Origin: Natronomonas pharaonis DSM 2160 | GTDB taxonomy: Archaea > Halobacteriota > Halobacteria > Halobacteriales > Haloarculaceae | Assembly (NCBI RefSeq): GCF_000026045.1 | Contig: NC_007426.1 | Coordinates: forward strand, 496,001-560,000 | Direction of reading: 5' to 3' | DNA length: 64,000 nucleotides | Made by a program: the position numbers and the translations under genes | Notes under the pieces: generated by a model | What the model was told of the DNA's origin: nothing | The model's database searches: none | Seen by the model: the letters and a program-made list of their open reading frames with translations, nothing else | Shown here: one piece after another, positions 34,270-44,497 of the stretch | How positions within the stretch are numbered: the first letter of the stretch is position 1 | How the letters are laid out: each line of letters begins with the position of its first letter

Positions 34270-35997
34270 ATGGATGCGAGCGCGGTTCGGAAGCGGGCCG
34301 CCGAACTACCGGCCGAGCCCGGCGTCTACCAGTTCGAGGCCGGCGAGTCGGTACTGTACGTCGGCAAGGCCGTCGACCTCCGCGAGCGGGTTCGCTCCTA
34401 CGTTGCCCCCCGGAGCGACCGCATTCGGCGGATGGTTGAGGCGGCTGCGGCCGTCGACTTCGCAGTCACGGATACGGAGACACAGGCGCTGTTGCTGGAG
34501 GCAAACCTCATCAAGCGCCACCAGCCGCGATACAACGTCCGGCTGAAGGACGACAAGTCGTATCCGCTCGTCCAGTTGACGGCCCACGAGGCCCCGCGCA
34601 TCGAGATTACGCGGACGCCCGACGAGGCTGCGACCGTCTTCGGCCCCTACACAGACAAATCACGGGTCGAAACCGTCGTCAAGGCGCTCCGGGAGACCTA
34701 CGAGCTTCGGGGGTGTTCCGACCACAAGTACGAGGGCCGCGACCGGCCGTGTCTCGATTACGAACTCGGACTGTGTTCTGCTCCCTGTACCGGCGAAATC
34801 GACACTGACGCCTACGCCGAGGACGTCGAATCCGCGCGTCGCTTTTTTGACGGTGAGACGGGCGTCCTTGCCGAACCGCTCCGCCGGGAGATGGAGACAG
34901 CCGCGGCGTCGCAGGCGTTCGAGCGGGCCGCCTCGCTCCGGGACCGACTGGAGGCCGTCGAGACGTTCCACGAAGGAGGCAGCGAAGCCGTCTCCGGCCG
35001 CGGCGGTCGCCGCCTCGATGTCCTCGGGGTTGCCGTCGAAGGCGAGTCGGCGACCGTCGCCCGCCTCCGCAGCGAGGACGGCAAGCTCGTCGAACGGGAC
35101 CGACATCGGGTGGATGCGCCAGCCGACGCCGAGTCGGTGCCGTCCGTGCTCGCGGCGTTCATCCCGCAGTTCTACGCCGAACGGTCGCTTCCCGATGTGC
35201 TGCTGTTGTCCGAGCGATACGACGACGAGGAACTGGACCAGTGGCTCCACGCCGAGGGTGTCGATATCCGTGTTCCCGGTGCGGGCCGGGCGGCAACGCT
35301 CGTCGAGTTAGCGCTGAAGAACGCCCGGCGGACGACCGCGGAGGCCGACGGCCCGACGGCACTGGCCCGGCGGCTCGGTATCGACCGCCCGGAACGCATC
35401 GAGGGCTTCGACGTGAGCCACGCCGGCGGGAAAGACGCCGTCGGGAGCAACGTCGTCTTCGTCGACGGGAGCCCCGAAACGGCCGACTACCGGCGGCGCT
35501 CGCTCGACGATGAGAACGACGACTACGCGAACATGCGGCGGCTGGTCCGGTGGCGGGCGACCCGCGCCGTCGAGGGCCGCGACGACCGTCCGACGCCCGA
35601 CCTATTGCTTATCGACGGCGGCGACGGCCAGCTCGGGGCGGCACAGGACGCCCTCGCCGAGACGGGCTGGGACGTGCCCGCCATCGCTCTCGCGAAAGCC
35701 GACGAACTCGTTGTCACGTCTGACGGCGTTGCTGACTGGGATGACGGGCCTGCCCTGCGGCTGCTCCAACGCGTCCGTGACGAGGCCCACCGCTTTGCGG
35801 TCCAGTATCACCAGCAGGTGCGCGATGCGGTGTCGACACCGCTGGATTCGGTGCCCGGCGTCGGCCCCGAACTCCGAGAGCGGCTGCTCAAGCGGTTCGG
35901 CACTGTCGACGGCGTCCGGTCAGCGTCTCGCGAGGAACTCGAACGCGTCGACGGCGTCGGCGAGGACACCGCCGCGGCTATCGACGCCGCGCTGTAG
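34270..35997 (+). CDS. uvrC: Excinuclease ABC subunit C (UvrC)
   Basis: A protein of 575 residues from the ATG at 34270. The GIY-YIG nuclease domain is at the N-terminus ('[20 protein letters not shown]'), a UVR motif for UvrB contact follows near residue 200, then the RNase H-like C-terminal nuclease ('[15 protein letters not shown]', '[10 protein letters not shown]') and two helix-hairpin-helix motifs at the end. It makes both incisions in bacterial-type nucleotide excision repair, a system haloarchaea acquired. The longer upstream frame is rejected because the GIY-YIG domain starts just after this ATG. Confidence 0.96.
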   Translation: MDASAVRKRAAELPAEPGVYQFEAGESVLYVGKAVDLRERVRSYVAPRSDRIRRMVEAAAAVDFAVTDTETQALLLEANLIKRHQPRYNVRLKDDKSYPLVQLTAHEAPRIEITRTPDEAATVFGPYTDKSRVETVVKALRETYELRGCSDHKYEGRDRPCLDYELGLCSAPCTGEIDTDAYAEDVESARRFFDGETGVLAEPLRREMETAAASQAFERAASLRDRLEAVETFHEGGSEAVSGRGGRRLDVLGVAVEGESATVARLRSEDGKLVERDRHRVDAPADAESVPSVLAAFIPQFYAERSLPDVLLLSERYDDEELDQWLHAEGVDIRVPGAGRAATLVELALKNARRTTAEADGPTALARRLGIDRPERIEGFDVSHAGGKDAVGSNVVFVDGSPETADYRRRSLDDENDDYANMRRLVRWRATRAVEGRDDRPTPDLLLIDGGDGQLGAAQDALAETGWDVPAIALAKADELVVTSDGVADWDDGPALRLLQRVRDEAHRFAVQYHQQVRDAVSTPLDSVPGVGPELRERLLKRFGTVDGVRSASREELERVDGVGEDTAAAIDAAL

Positions 35998-35999
35998 CG

Positions 36000-36737
36000 C
36001 TACCGCCGCACCGCGAGCACCGACAGGTCCGAAAAGGCCGTCTCCGCTCGCGTCTCGATGTCGGCCGCAAGCGACGAAAGCGACGTCTTCGTGACGGCCT
36101 CGTCCTCGTGGGTCAGCCGCTCGAAGACGAGCGCCTCACAGTCCGGCGCGCCGGCCGCACGCAGCCGATGGGCGATTCGCTCGGGCATCCAGTCGAACGG
36201 CCGCGGCAACACGAGCAGGTTGCGGTCGCCCACGTCCCGCTCCAGCCGCCGAAGGTCGGCTTCGATGGGGCCGCTCTTGTGAAGCGTTACGAATGTCGTC
36301 TCCTCCATCGGCGTCCGGGCTCGGGAGGCCGCGACCTGTAGCGATGAAATCCCCGGAATGACTTCGACGGGGCTGTCGACGGCCGCTTCGACCTTCCCGA
36401 CGAACTGGTACCCGGAGTGGTTCGGGTCGCCCATCAGCACCGCCGTCCCGCGGTCGCCGTCCGCGATGCGCTCGCTGAACTGTGCCAGCACCGCCGGCTC
36501 GTCGTCGTAGCCGCAGGTCAGCGCGTCGCCGGTGAGCTCCTCGCTGACGAAGTCGACGACCGTCTCGAAGCCGACGACGACATCGGCCTCGCGTATCGCC
36601 CGCGCGCCGCGGCGCGTGAGATACTCGGTCGTCCCGGGACCGATACCGACCGCATACACCGGCTCGCCGGCCTCGCTTTCGGGAGTGCTGGCTGCGGCTG
36701 CGGCCGGTTCGTCGGGAAACTCGACCGGGTCGGTCAC
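36000..36737 (-). CDS. cbiE: Cobalt-precorrin-7 C5-methyltransferase (CbiE)
   Basis: A protein of 245 residues with a SAM-dependent tetrapyrrole methyltransferase core: 'VYAVGIGPGTTEYLTRRG' at about 27-44 and 'AVLMGDPNHSGYQ' in the middle. It is CbiE-like in size and motifs and pairs with CbiT (at 53338) to form precorrin-6Y methylating/decarboxylating activity. The first 26 residues are an acidic, Ala/Pro-rich extension. It overlaps cbiC by four bases and ends the leftward cobN-cbiC-cbiE operon. Confidence 0.88.
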   Translation of the reverse strand: MTDPVEFPDEPAAAAASTPESEAGEPVYAVGIGPGTTEYLTRRGARAIREADVVVGFETVVDFVSEELTGDALTCGYDDEPAVLAQFSERIADGDRGTAVLMGDPNHSGYQFVGKVEAAVDSPVEVIPGISSLQVAASRARTPMEETTFVTLHKSGPIEADLRRLERDVGDRNLLVLPRPFDWMPERIAHRLRAAGAPDCEALVFERLTHEDEAVTKTSLSSLAADIETRAETAFSDLSVLAVRR

Positions 36738-37423
36738 AGCTCCACCTCGCCGTCTCTGGCGTCGCTTGCGACGTGAATCAGCTCGTTTGTCAGCCCCGCT
36801 GCCAGTCCGCTGCCGCCGCGTCGGCCGACGTTCGTGACCGTGGGGACGCCGTGTTCGGCACAGACCGCACGGAGCCGCTTGCGACTCTCTGCGGCCTTGA
36901 CGAAGCCAACCGGCGTTGCGACGACGACGGCCGGTCGGGTGCCCTGCTCGATGCAGTCGGCAAGCGCTAGCGCTGCCGTCGGTGCGTTGCCGATTGTTGC
37001 GATGGCGTCGTCGTAAACGCCGTCGCTATCCAGCTCTAGCACCGAGGCCGCTGTCCGTGTCATCCCCGTCTCGGCGGCCAGTTCCGCGCCGTTGCCGATT
37101 GCCTTCCGTACCGGGCAGTTGTGGCCCCGTCCGGTGATTCCCTCCTTGACCATCGTGATGTCGGTGACGATGGGCCGCTCGTCAAGCACCGCCCGCGCGC
37201 CGTTGCGTACCGGCTCGCTTTCGTCCGTGCCGGTAAACCGCATGAGGTGCTGGAACTCGGGGTCGCCGGTCGCATGGACCGACTTCGCCCGCATCCGGTC
37301 GGCGAGCGTCTCCTGTGGGACGAGGTCGTGGACGCGGTCCATGCTCGTCTCGGCGATATCCATCGCTTCCGATGTCGTCGCCCCGAGGTCAGCGTACTCC
37401 TCGAACGTCTCGTCAGTCGTCAT
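36734..37423 (-). CDS. cbiC: Cobalt-precorrin-8 methylmutase (CbiC)
   Basis: A protein of 229 residues with the CbiC/CobH hallmarks 'RMRAKSVHATGDPEF' (containing the catalytic His) and 'ATIGNAPTAALAL'. It moves the C11 methyl group to C12 to form cobyrinate. The start overlaps the end of cobN. It lies between cobN and cbiE in the same leftward transcript. Confidence 0.93.
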   Translation of the reverse strand: MTTDETFEEYADLGATTSEAMDIAETSMDRVHDLVPQETLADRMRAKSVHATGDPEFQHLMRFTGTDESEPVRNGARAVLDERPIVTDITMVKEGITGRGHNCPVRKAIGNGAELAAETGMTRTAASVLELDSDGVYDDAIATIGNAPTAALALADCIEQGTRPAVVVATPVGFVKAAESRKRLRAVCAEHGVPTVTNVGRRGGSGLAAGLTNELIHVASDARDGEVEL

Positions 37424-40400
37424 CGCTTGTCACCTCCTCGCCGCTATCGGCGGTTGCCCTCGCTTCGAGGTCACCGTCGACCTGCAGATTGAGGTCCGTG
37501 AGACGCGACTCGATGTCGTCTTCGGCATCCCAGAGGCCGCGTTCGATGGCCTCAAGCAGCGTATCCGTAATCGACTCCAGCGCCCACGGGTTGACATCCC
37601 GAAGCCACTCTTGGCGGTCCGCATCGAGGGCGTAGGCCTCGGCGACTTCGCGCCACAGGGTGTCGCTGACGACGCCGGTCGTCGCATCCCAGCCGAGCGT
37701 CACGTCGACGGTCTTCGAGAGGTCGCCAGCGCCCTTGTAGCCGTGGTCCTCCATCGAGTCGAGCCACTCAGGATTGAGCACGCGCGCCCGCATCGCCTTC
37801 CGGACCTTCTCTTCGTTCGTGTAGACATCGACGTTGTCCGGGTCCGAGGAGTCACCGACGTAGGAGGCCGGCTCCTCGCCGGCCACCTCCGAGACAGCGG
37901 TGATAAAGCCGCCGTGGAAAGCATACCAGTCCGAGGAGTCGAACTCGTCTTGTTCCATCGTGTCCTCGATTTTGACCGTCGCCTCGACGCTGCCGAGACG
38001 GCGGCGGAAGGCGTCGTGGTCTTCGCTGACGCGGCCGCGGGAGCCGAGCGCGTAGCCCCCCCACTGGACGTACACCTCCGCGAGGTCGGCGCGGTCCTCC
38101 CAGTTGCCTTCGTCGACGGCCTTGTTCGTGCCCGCTCCGTAGCCGCCCGGCTTGGTGGTAAAGACCCGCGGCAGGGCGGCCTCACGGGCCGCATCGGGGT
38201 CGAGCCCGTCGGCTTCGAGCGATTCGGCCTCCTCCTCGACGTGCTTTTTGACGAAGTTGTCCTCGTGGCTCTCGTCGAGGTCGGCGACGGCTTCAACGGC
38301 GTCGTGGATGACGCCCGCGGCCTGTGGGAAGGCGTCTCTGAAAAGCCCGGAGACGCGCGTCGTCGCGTCAACGCGCGGGCGACCGAGCTCGTCGAGCGGT
38401 ATCGGCTCGACATCGTCGATTCGTCCGGCGTCAGTCCAAACCGGACGGACGCCCATCAGTGCCAGCACCTGTGCGATGGTTTCGCCGCGGGTCCGGACTG
38501 TCGGCGTCCCCCACGCGACGACGCCGACCTCCTCCGGGTAGTCGCCGTGCTCGTCGTGGTGTCGCGCGAGGGTTCCGTCGGCGACCTCCTTGCCGACCTC
38601 CCAGGCGGATTTCGCGGGGACCTTCCGGGGGTCGAGCGTGTAGAAGTTCCGGCCCGTCGGCAGCAGGTCGACACCACCGCGGGTCGGCGCGCCGGAGCCG
38701 CCCGGCGGGACGTATTCGCCGGCGAGCGCGTCGGCCGTCTGTGATATCTCGGCTTCGGCTCCGAACACCCGCGGTGCAGCCTCCTCACAGATGTAGGCCA
38801 GCACCTCCCGGAGGTCGTCGTGTGCGCCGCCGGCGACGCGGGCGTCACCGAGCGGCTCGATATCGACGACAAGCAGGTTCATCGTCACCTCGTCGTCGGG
38901 GCCGGCATCGGGTTCGGCTTCGGGCACGTCGAACCCGTGGTCCGCAAGCGTCTCGACCAACTCGACGCTGGTCTCGTAAACCGCGTCAGCAGCCTGTGAG
39001 TAGGTCATCCCGAGCGTCTCGTCGTACTCGCCGGGGGAGTCGAGCATCCGCTCGTAGTCGACACCTAACACGCCGGCGACGGACGCCCGAAGCGATGGCG
39101 CGCCGGGGTTTTCCAGCCGCGTCAGCGCGATGAGGTACTCGACCAGTGTCTCGCCTTCGGGCGGTTCGCCCATCGTGTGGAGCCCCTTCCGAATCTGGGT
39201 GGTCTTGACGTCGGTCAGATAGCTGTGGACCCGCTCTACGAGTTCGTCGATGTCGACTTCGTCGCCGTCGACATCGCCTTCGGCGAGCGTCGTCCCGGCT
39301 TCAGCCGGCCCGCGAACGTCCGCAGCCTCGTCGATTTCGCCCGCGATGCCGAGTTCGACGGCCAAATCGAGTGCTTCGATTTTCTCCCGCAACAACCGCT
39401 CGACGGTCTCGCCGGCTTCGCTGCCGGCCTCCCGGTACTGGTCGGCCAGTTCCTCCAGTTCGGCCAACTCGTCGTAGGTGCCGGCGTTTGCCATCGGCGG
39501 CGTCAGGTAGTCGACGACGGTGGCATAGGAGCGGCGCTTTGCCTGTGTCCCCTCGCCGGGATTGTTGATGATGTACGGGTAGACGTTCGGCAGGTCCGCC
39601 ACGAGGGCGTCCGGCGCGCTCTCGGCGTCGAGGCCGACGGTTTTGCCCGGAAGCCACTCCAGCGACCCGTGGGTGCCGAGGTGGACGACGGCGTCGGCCT
39701 CGAAGCTGTTCCGCAGCCACGCATAGAAGGCGTAGTAGTCGTGCGGCGGCTGCAGGTCAGAATCGTGATAGACCTTTTCGGGGTCCATCCCGAACCCGCG
39801 CGGCGGCTGGACGGTCACCAGCACGTTTCCGAACTCCGCGCCGGGGATGGCGAACGGTCGTTCCGGCGGCTCGCCCCACTCGTCGACGACGTTGTCGCGG
39901 AACGCGGGGTCGGCGTCGGCCCACCAGTCCCCGTACTGCTCGGGCGAGACGACATCGACCGATAGCTCCCGAACGTCGTCCGGAGCGACCCAGCGGTCAT
40001 CGAGCGTCAACTGCGAGGTCAGCGTCTCGATGAGCGATTGGCCGGAGTCGGGGAGCCGCCCGCCGAGGTCGTACCCACGGTCCCGGAGCGTCTCAAGCAG
40101 GTTGACCGTCGAAGCCGGCGAGTCGAGGCCGAATGCCGTTCCGATGCCGTCGTCGCTCGGTGGGTAGTTGTGGAGGACGACGGCGACCCGCTTTGCATCG
40201 TTTGGCGTATAGCGAAGCGTCGCCCAGTTGACCGCCAGCGACGCCGCGTGCTCGATACGGTCTTCGATGGGGAAATGCTGTTTCGGCGCGGTGCCGAGCC
40301 CCGCGTCGTCGTCGGTGCGTTCCTTACCGGAGATGGGATGGGTGATGACGTTGCCGTCGAACTCCGGGAGCGCAACCGACAGGGCGAGTTCGAAGCCCAT

Positions 40401-41312
40401 CACGCCGGTGTCGCTGGATTGATACCGCGAGCGGGACCGCATCGTCGTCACCGTCTGGATGACGGGGACCCCGAGACGGTCGAGGAAGACTTCCTCGGCG
40501 TCTGCACCCTCGTCGTCGGCGTCGCGGCCGCGTTCGGACATCGACAGCGAAAACATGAACGATGAACAGACCGCATCGACCAGCGGCTCGCCGTCCGAAT
40601 CGGTCAACCAGTTGTCGACGACCCATTCGGCGTCGCCGGCCCGCGCGTCCGGGTCGGTTCCCTCCTCGCTGCTGTCGGTGACCGGGTTACAGAAGACCGG
40701 CAGCGCATCGGCCCCTTCGGCCTCGATGGCCCGGACCAGCGCGTCGACGTACCGGGTGTTTTCGTGTGTCCAGTGGGACTCGTAGAACCAGACGGCGACC
40801 GTCGGGCGGTCGGGGTCGAGCGTCGCTCGCAGCTCCTCGTAGGACACACCGGGGTGGTCAGGATGGTAGACCCCTTCCGTCGGAAGTTCGACCGGCGGGT
40901 CGTAGCTCGGTTCGACAGCGGTAAAGCGGTCTGTGAGATATCGGACAGCGTTGGCGAGGTTGGCGCTGCCGCCCTTCTCCAGATACTCACAGACGGTGTC
41001 CCGGACACTGCCCGGAACCGTCGTATCCTCGACGGCGAAGGCGTCGCCGGTCGCCTTCACGATGACGGGGACGCCGGCCTCATAACAGCGGTCGATGGCC
41101 CGGTCGTAGCCCGGCATGCTGTCTTCGCCGCCGTGGAGCCAGAGGACGACGACATCGCAGTCGGTCAGTTCGTCGCAGAACGCCTCGACGGCTTCGGGGT
41201 CGTCGAGGTCGCTCTCCGAACGGACGACGAGGTCCGTCTCGACCTCGCCGGCGGCGCGAGCGAGCGCGCCCAATTCGTTCTCGGTTGCGGTGTAGAGTCC
41301 GACGCGTGGCAT
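37413..41312 (-). CDS. cobN: Cobaltochelatase subunit CobN
   Basis: A protein of 1299 residues from the ATG at 41312 ('MPRVGLYTATENELGALAR'), the size of the large subunit of CobN/ChlH-type chelatases. Family segments include 'VHLGTHGSLEWLPGKTVGL' and 'VPPGGSGAPTRGG'. CobN inserts cobalt late, with ATP-driving subunits of the ChlI/ChlD type, here encoded by the divergent neighbour. The longer frame upstream of the chosen ATG overlaps that gene and is not used. It is the first gene of the cobN-cbiC-cbiE operon. Confidence 0.94.
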   Translation of the reverse strand: MPRVGLYTATENELGALARAAGEVETDLVVRSESDLDDPEAVEAFCDELTDCDVVVLWLHGGEDSMPGYDRAIDRCYEAGVPVIVKATGDAFAVEDTTVPGSVRDTVCEYLEKGGSANLANAVRYLTDRFTAVEPSYDPPVELPTEGVYHPDHPGVSYEELRATLDPDRPTVAVWFYESHWTHENTRYVDALVRAIEAEGADALPVFCNPVTDSSEEGTDPDARAGDAEWVVDNWLTDSDGEPLVDAVCSSFMFSLSMSERGRDADDEGADAEEVFLDRLGVPVIQTVTTMRSRSRYQSSDTGVMGFELALSVALPEFDGNVITHPISGKERTDDDAGLGTAPKQHFPIEDRIEHAASLAVNWATLRYTPNDAKRVAVVLHNYPPSDDGIGTAFGLDSPASTVNLLETLRDRGYDLGGRLPDSGQSLIETLTSQLTLDDRWVAPDDVRELSVDVVSPEQYGDWWADADPAFRDNVVDEWGEPPERPFAIPGAEFGNVLVTVQPPRGFGMDPEKVYHDSDLQPPHDYYAFYAWLRNSFEADAVVHLGTHGSLEWLPGKTVGLDAESAPDALVADLPNVYPYIINNPGEGTQAKRRSYATVVDYLTPPMANAGTYDELAELEELADQYREAGSEAGETVERLLREKIEALDLAVELGIAGEIDEAADVRGPAEAGTTLAEGDVDGDEVDIDELVERVHSYLTDVKTTQIRKGLHTMGEPPEGETLVEYLIALTRLENPGAPSLRASVAGVLGVDYERMLDSPGEYDETLGMTYSQAADAVYETSVELVETLADHGFDVPEAEPDAGPDDEVTMNLLVVDIEPLGDARVAGGAHDDLREVLAYICEEAAPRVFGAEAEISQTADALAGEYVPPGGSGAPTRGGVDLLPTGRNFYTLDPRKVPAKSAWEVGKEVADGTLARHHDEHGDYPEEVGVVAWGTPTVRTRGETIAQVLALMGVRPVWTDAGRIDDVEPIPLDELGRPRVDATTRVSGLFRDAFPQAAGVIHDAVEAVADLDESHEDNFVKKHVEEEAESLEADGLDPDAAREAALPRVFTTKPGGYGAGTNKAVDEGNWEDRADLAEVYVQWGGYALGSRGRVSEDHDAFRRRLGSVEATVKIEDTMEQDEFDSSDWYAFHGGFITAVSEVAGEEPASYVGDSSDPDNVDVYTNEEKVRKAMRARVLNPEWLDSMEDHGYKGAGDLSKTVDVTLGWDATTGVVSDTLWREVAEAYALDADRQEWLRDVNPWALESITDTLLEAIERGLWDAEDDIESRLTDLNLQVDGDLEARATADSGEEVTSDDD

Positions 41313-41328
41313 AATGTTGATAAACTCC

Positions 41329-41346
41329 GGTTGTTCTAATACAACC
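41329..41346. promoter_or_regulatory. Palindrome in the cobN/chlID divergent promoter
   Basis: The arms GGTTGT and ACAACC are separated by TCTAAT. The site occupies the 34-base gap between the cobN ATG (41312) and the GTG of the fused chelatase gene (41347), next to TATA-like 'ttgataaac' (rightward) and the complement of 'ttctaata' (leftward). It is placed to control both directions. The core TTGT-N6-ACAA is the inverse orientation of the core found near cbiH and cbiT. Confidence 0.55.
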
Positions 41347-43473
41347 GTGATTGACAACGGGGACGGCAAAAGCGTTTCCACGCCGTTCGGCGCGGTGGTC
41401 GGACAGGAGCGGCTCAAGCGGGCGCTGTTGACCGTCGCGACCGACGACGGGCTGGGGGGGCTGTTGGTCGCCGGCGAAAAGGGGACGGCCAAGTCGACGC
41501 TCGTCCGCGGACTCGCGGACCTGCTCCCCGACCAGCGTGTCATCGCCGATTGCCCGTACCGCTGTCCGCCGGACGACCCTGACAGCCAATGTGCCGACTG
41601 CCGGGAGCGAACGGACCCACCGGTCGAGACCCGGCCGGTACCGCTCGTGACGCTGCCGCTGGGAGCGACCCGCGAGCGGGTCGTCGGGACGCTTTCAGTG
41701 TCGGACGCGCTGTCCGGCGAGGCGAACTTCGAGCCGGGACTGCTCGCTCGTGCCAACCGCGGCATCCTCTATGTCGACGAGGTCAACCTTCTCGATGACC
41801 ACCTCGTCGACGTACTGCTCGATGCGGCCGCGTCCGGCGAAAACCGGGTCGAACGCGACGGCGTTAGTGTCACCCACCCCGCTGCGTTCACCCTTGTCGG
41901 GACGATGAACCCCGAGGAGGGCGACCTCCGGCCACAGCTCCGTGACCGCTTTGCCCTCTCGGTCGAGGTTGCCGGCGAGACCGACATCGAAGACCGGGTC
42001 GCCATCATCGACGGCGCACTCGGCAAAGCGGAGCCGGACGACGACACCGACAGCTACCGAAAGCGGCTACAGGCGGCCCGCTCGCTGCTTCCGTCGGTCG
42101 AGTTGACCGACGAACAAAAGCGGGACATCGCCGACCTCTGTCTCGACGCCGGCGTCGACGGCCACCGTGCCGACATCGCGACCGCCCGCGCCGCCCGCGC
42201 GCTTGCGGCCCTTGACGGCCGGCCGACGGTCACTGACGGTGACCTACAGCAGGCCGCGGCGTTTGCGCTTGCCCACCGGATGCGGTCGACCCCGTTCGAG
42301 GACGCTCCCGACGCCGACTCCGTCATCGACGACCACTTCGAGGACGGCAACGAGGCCGAATCGGGCGACGAGAAGACGGATGACGGTGAGACAGACGCTG
42401 AAGGCGGTGCCGACGCCGACAGCGGCGGCGAGGCGGGTTCGGACGGGGACGGCGATGCTGCGACAGATGAAGACGCCTCCGCCGAGCCGGACTCGGACGG
42501 CGAATCGGGCTCCGAAGACGGCCCCGGCAGCGAGGACACTACTGACCCATCGGGCGGCGACGGAGGCGACAGCTCCCGACAGCCGGCCGAGGGCGACGCC
42601 GACCCGTCGGATGACGGCGGCCAAGGGGACGCTTCGGACGACCCAAAGCCGTCAGATGACGCCGACGAGGAGGCGACGCCGCTCGTCCCCGGCCAAAACC
42701 GGCAGGCACCCGGAGCCGCCGATGCGCCGGACGTCGAATCGCCGGCCGTTGACACGGCAGGCGACACGGGTAGCGGCTCGGCACGGACCCAGCGCGGCGA
42801 CCGAGGCGCACGCGTCAGAACGGAGCCGGCCGACACAGACGACAGTGCCGTTGATGCCGCGGCATCGGTCCGCGCCGCCGCAAAGCACGGCCGGAACCGG
42901 CCGACGGACCGCGACCTCCGACGGTCGGTCCGGGCGGGCGACAGCGAGGCGCTCGTCGTCTTCGCCGTTGATGCCAGCGCCTCGATGCGGCCGGCGATGC
43001 GCTCTGCGAAGGGCGTCGTTCTCGAGCTGCTGGAGGGGGCCTACACCGAACGCGACAGCGTCGCAGTCGTCGCGTTTGCCGGCGACGACGCCGAGGTGCT
43101 CTTGCCGCCGACGGATTCGGTGACGCTTGCGGCCAGACATCTCAAGGACCTCCCGACCGGCGACCGGACACCGCTCCCCGCAGGGCTCCGGACGGCTGCC
43201 GAAGTCGTCGACCGGGCTGACCCCGATGCCGCCGTCGTGGTGGTCGTCTCCGATGGCCGCGCCAACGCGGCCGACTCGCCGACCGCCGACACCGAGGCCG
43301 CCGCCGCTGCCCTCGCCGAGACGGACGCGCGGGTCGTCTGTGTTGATGCCGGCGACGAGGACAGCCGGGGGTTGCTCCCGGCGGTGGCCGACCGGACTGC
43401 CGGCCGGCTCGTTCCGCTCGCCGAGTTGACGCCGGAGCGGGTCGACGACGAGCTTGGCCGGGTCAGCCGATAG
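41347..43473 (+). CDS. Fused ChlI/ChlD-type chelatase ATPase subunit
   Basis: A protein of 708 residues from the GTG at 41347; an ATG 33 bases upstream is possible but lies in the shared promoter. Residues 1-330 are a ChlI-like AAA+ domain with Walker A 'GEKGTAKST' (43-51), 'DCPYRCPP' and 'GTMNPEEG'. An acidic Asp/Glu/Gly linker follows (about 330-470). The C-terminal third is a ChlD-like VWA domain with the MIDAS start 'FAVDASASMRPAM'. It probably powers CobN as a single polypeptide replacing CobS and CobT. Confidence 0.9.
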   Translation: MIDNGDGKSVSTPFGAVVGQERLKRALLTVATDDGLGGLLVAGEKGTAKSTLVRGLADLLPDQRVIADCPYRCPPDDPDSQCADCRERTDPPVETRPVPLVTLPLGATRERVVGTLSVSDALSGEANFEPGLLARANRGILYVDEVNLLDDHLVDVLLDAAASGENRVERDGVSVTHPAAFTLVGTMNPEEGDLRPQLRDRFALSVEVAGETDIEDRVAIIDGALGKAEPDDDTDSYRKRLQAARSLLPSVELTDEQKRDIADLCLDAGVDGHRADIATARAARALAALDGRPTVTDGDLQQAAAFALAHRMRSTPFEDAPDADSVIDDHFEDGNEAESGDEKTDDGETDAEGGADADSGGEAGSDGDGDAATDEDASAEPDSDGESGSEDGPGSEDTTDPSGGDGGDSSRQPAEGDADPSDDGGQGDASDDPKPSDDADEEATPLVPGQNRQAPGAADAPDVESPAVDTAGDTGSGSARTQRGDRGARVRTEPADTDDSAVDAAASVRAAAKHGRNRPTDRDLRRSVRAGDSEALVVFAVDASASMRPAMRSAKGVVLELLEGAYTERDSVAVVAFAGDDAEVLLPPTDSVTLAARHLKDLPTGDRTPLPAGLRTAAEVVDRADPDAAVVVVVSDGRANAADSPTADTEAAAAALAETDARVVCVDAGDEDSRGLLPAVADRTAGRLVPLAELTPERVDDELGRVSR

Positions 43474-43530
43474 CTGTGGCGGGGGACCGCAACCTTTACA
43501 ATTTCATTTTCAGTAGAACAATCTGAGTTT

Positions 43531-43716
43531 ATGAGCTCACACGAGACTGTTATCGACCGACTTGAATTGGCCCGCAGCGACCTCTCGCTGGCGCAGGTGG
43601 CTGCTGCCCTCGGCTTCGGGGCAGCGATAGCGTTCACGCTCGTCTTCCTCCAAGAGCCGCTGGTGCACGACGCGACGCACAACTTCCGGCACGCCGCCGG
43701 TATCGCCTGCCACTGA
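43531..43716 (+). CDS. cbtB: Cobalt transporter subunit CbtB
   Basis: A protein of 61 residues with one membrane helix (about 21-43) and a His-containing C-terminal tail ('VHDATHNFRHAAGIACH'), which matches CbtB. It is three bases from cbtA and 57 bases from the chelatase gene, with a TATA-like 'cctttaca' at 43493-43500 just upstream. CbtA and CbtB are predicted cobalt uptake proteins usually found with B12 genes. Confidence 0.88.
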   Translation: MSSHETVIDRLELARSDLSLAQVAAALGFGAAIAFTLVFLQEPLVHDATHNFRHAAGIACH

Positions 43717-43719
43717 CCG

Positions 43720-44493
43720 ATGATATCCGACTACCTCCAGCGCGGCGTCGCCGCCGGTCTCACCGCCGGCCTCGCCTACGCGCTCTACATGGTCACTGTC
43801 GGGAACCCGCTGACCGACTACATCCACGACGCCGGCCACAGCCACGACGACGGCGGTCACGGCCACGACGACGGTGGTCACGGCCACGAACACGCCGCTG
43901 AGGCACACGAACACGCCGGCCACGCCGTTTCCGAGACGACGACGGCCATCGTTAGCGCCGGCAGCGGCGTCCTCTGGGGTATCTTCCTCGGTGGCGTCTT
44001 CGCTGTCGCGCTGTACGTCTTCGAACCAGCCCTTCCCGGCGTCGGCGATGTCAAGGCCTACGTGCTTGCTGGCGCGGGCTTTTTCAGCGCCTCCGTTATG
44101 CCGTGGCTGGTTCTCCCGCCGGCCGCTCCCGGCGCGGAGAACATCTACGGCATCGAGACGCGGCTGGCCATCTACCTCGGCTTGGTCGTCGCCGGTGCTG
44201 TCGTCTCCGCGCTCGCAATCGCCGTGTACAACCGCGCTAGCCGCCGTCACGTCGGCCTCGGTGTGCTCGCAGGCGCAGTCCCAGTCGTCGCCGCCGTTGT
44301 CGCTATCCCGGTCCTTTCGCCGACCGTGGTGTCTCATCCCGGCCTTGATGCCGAACTCGTCTCGACGTATCAGGCGCTCGCCGCGCTGAGTCAGGCCGCG
44401 CTCTGGCTTCTCATCGCCGGTGTCTTCTGTCGACTTGAGGGCCGCTTCGGTGGTGAGCCGGCCCGCCAGCGGGACGACGCCGTGGCAACGTAG
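43720..44493 (+). CDS. cbtA: Cobalt transporter subunit CbtA
   Basis: A protein of 257 residues with five to seven hydrophobic helices. After helix 1 there is a His/Asp/Gly-rich loop with repeated 'GGHGHDDGGHGHEHA' (about residues 36-68), a metal-gathering region. The remainder is hydrophobic with 'GAGFFSASVMPWL'. It forms the putative cobalt transporter with CbtB. Confidence 0.88.
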   Translation: MISDYLQRGVAAGLTAGLAYALYMVTVGNPLTDYIHDAGHSHDDGGHGHDDGGHGHEHAAEAHEHAGHAVSETTTAIVSAGSGVLWGIFLGGVFAVALYVFEPALPGVGDVKAYVLAGAGFFSASVMPWLVLPPAAPGAENIYGIETRLAIYLGLVVAGAVVSALAIAVYNRASRRHVGLGVLAGAVPVVAAVVAIPVLSPTVVSHPGLDAELVSTYQALAALSQAALWLLIAGVFCRLEGRFGGEPARQRDDAVAT

Positions 44494-44497
44494 ACGA

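Noticed and set aside
37092-38744. Long open frame of 550 codons on the plus strand inside cobN
   Set aside because: It is an antisense shadow of cobN produced by GC-rich codon use; it has no domain, and its composition is that of a mirrored acidic protein.
42330-42830. Compositionally odd, repetitive Asp/Glu/Gly codon stretch suggesting foreign DNA
   Set aside because: It is the acidic linker between the ChlI and ChlD parts of one continuous protein, also seen in related chelatase subunits.
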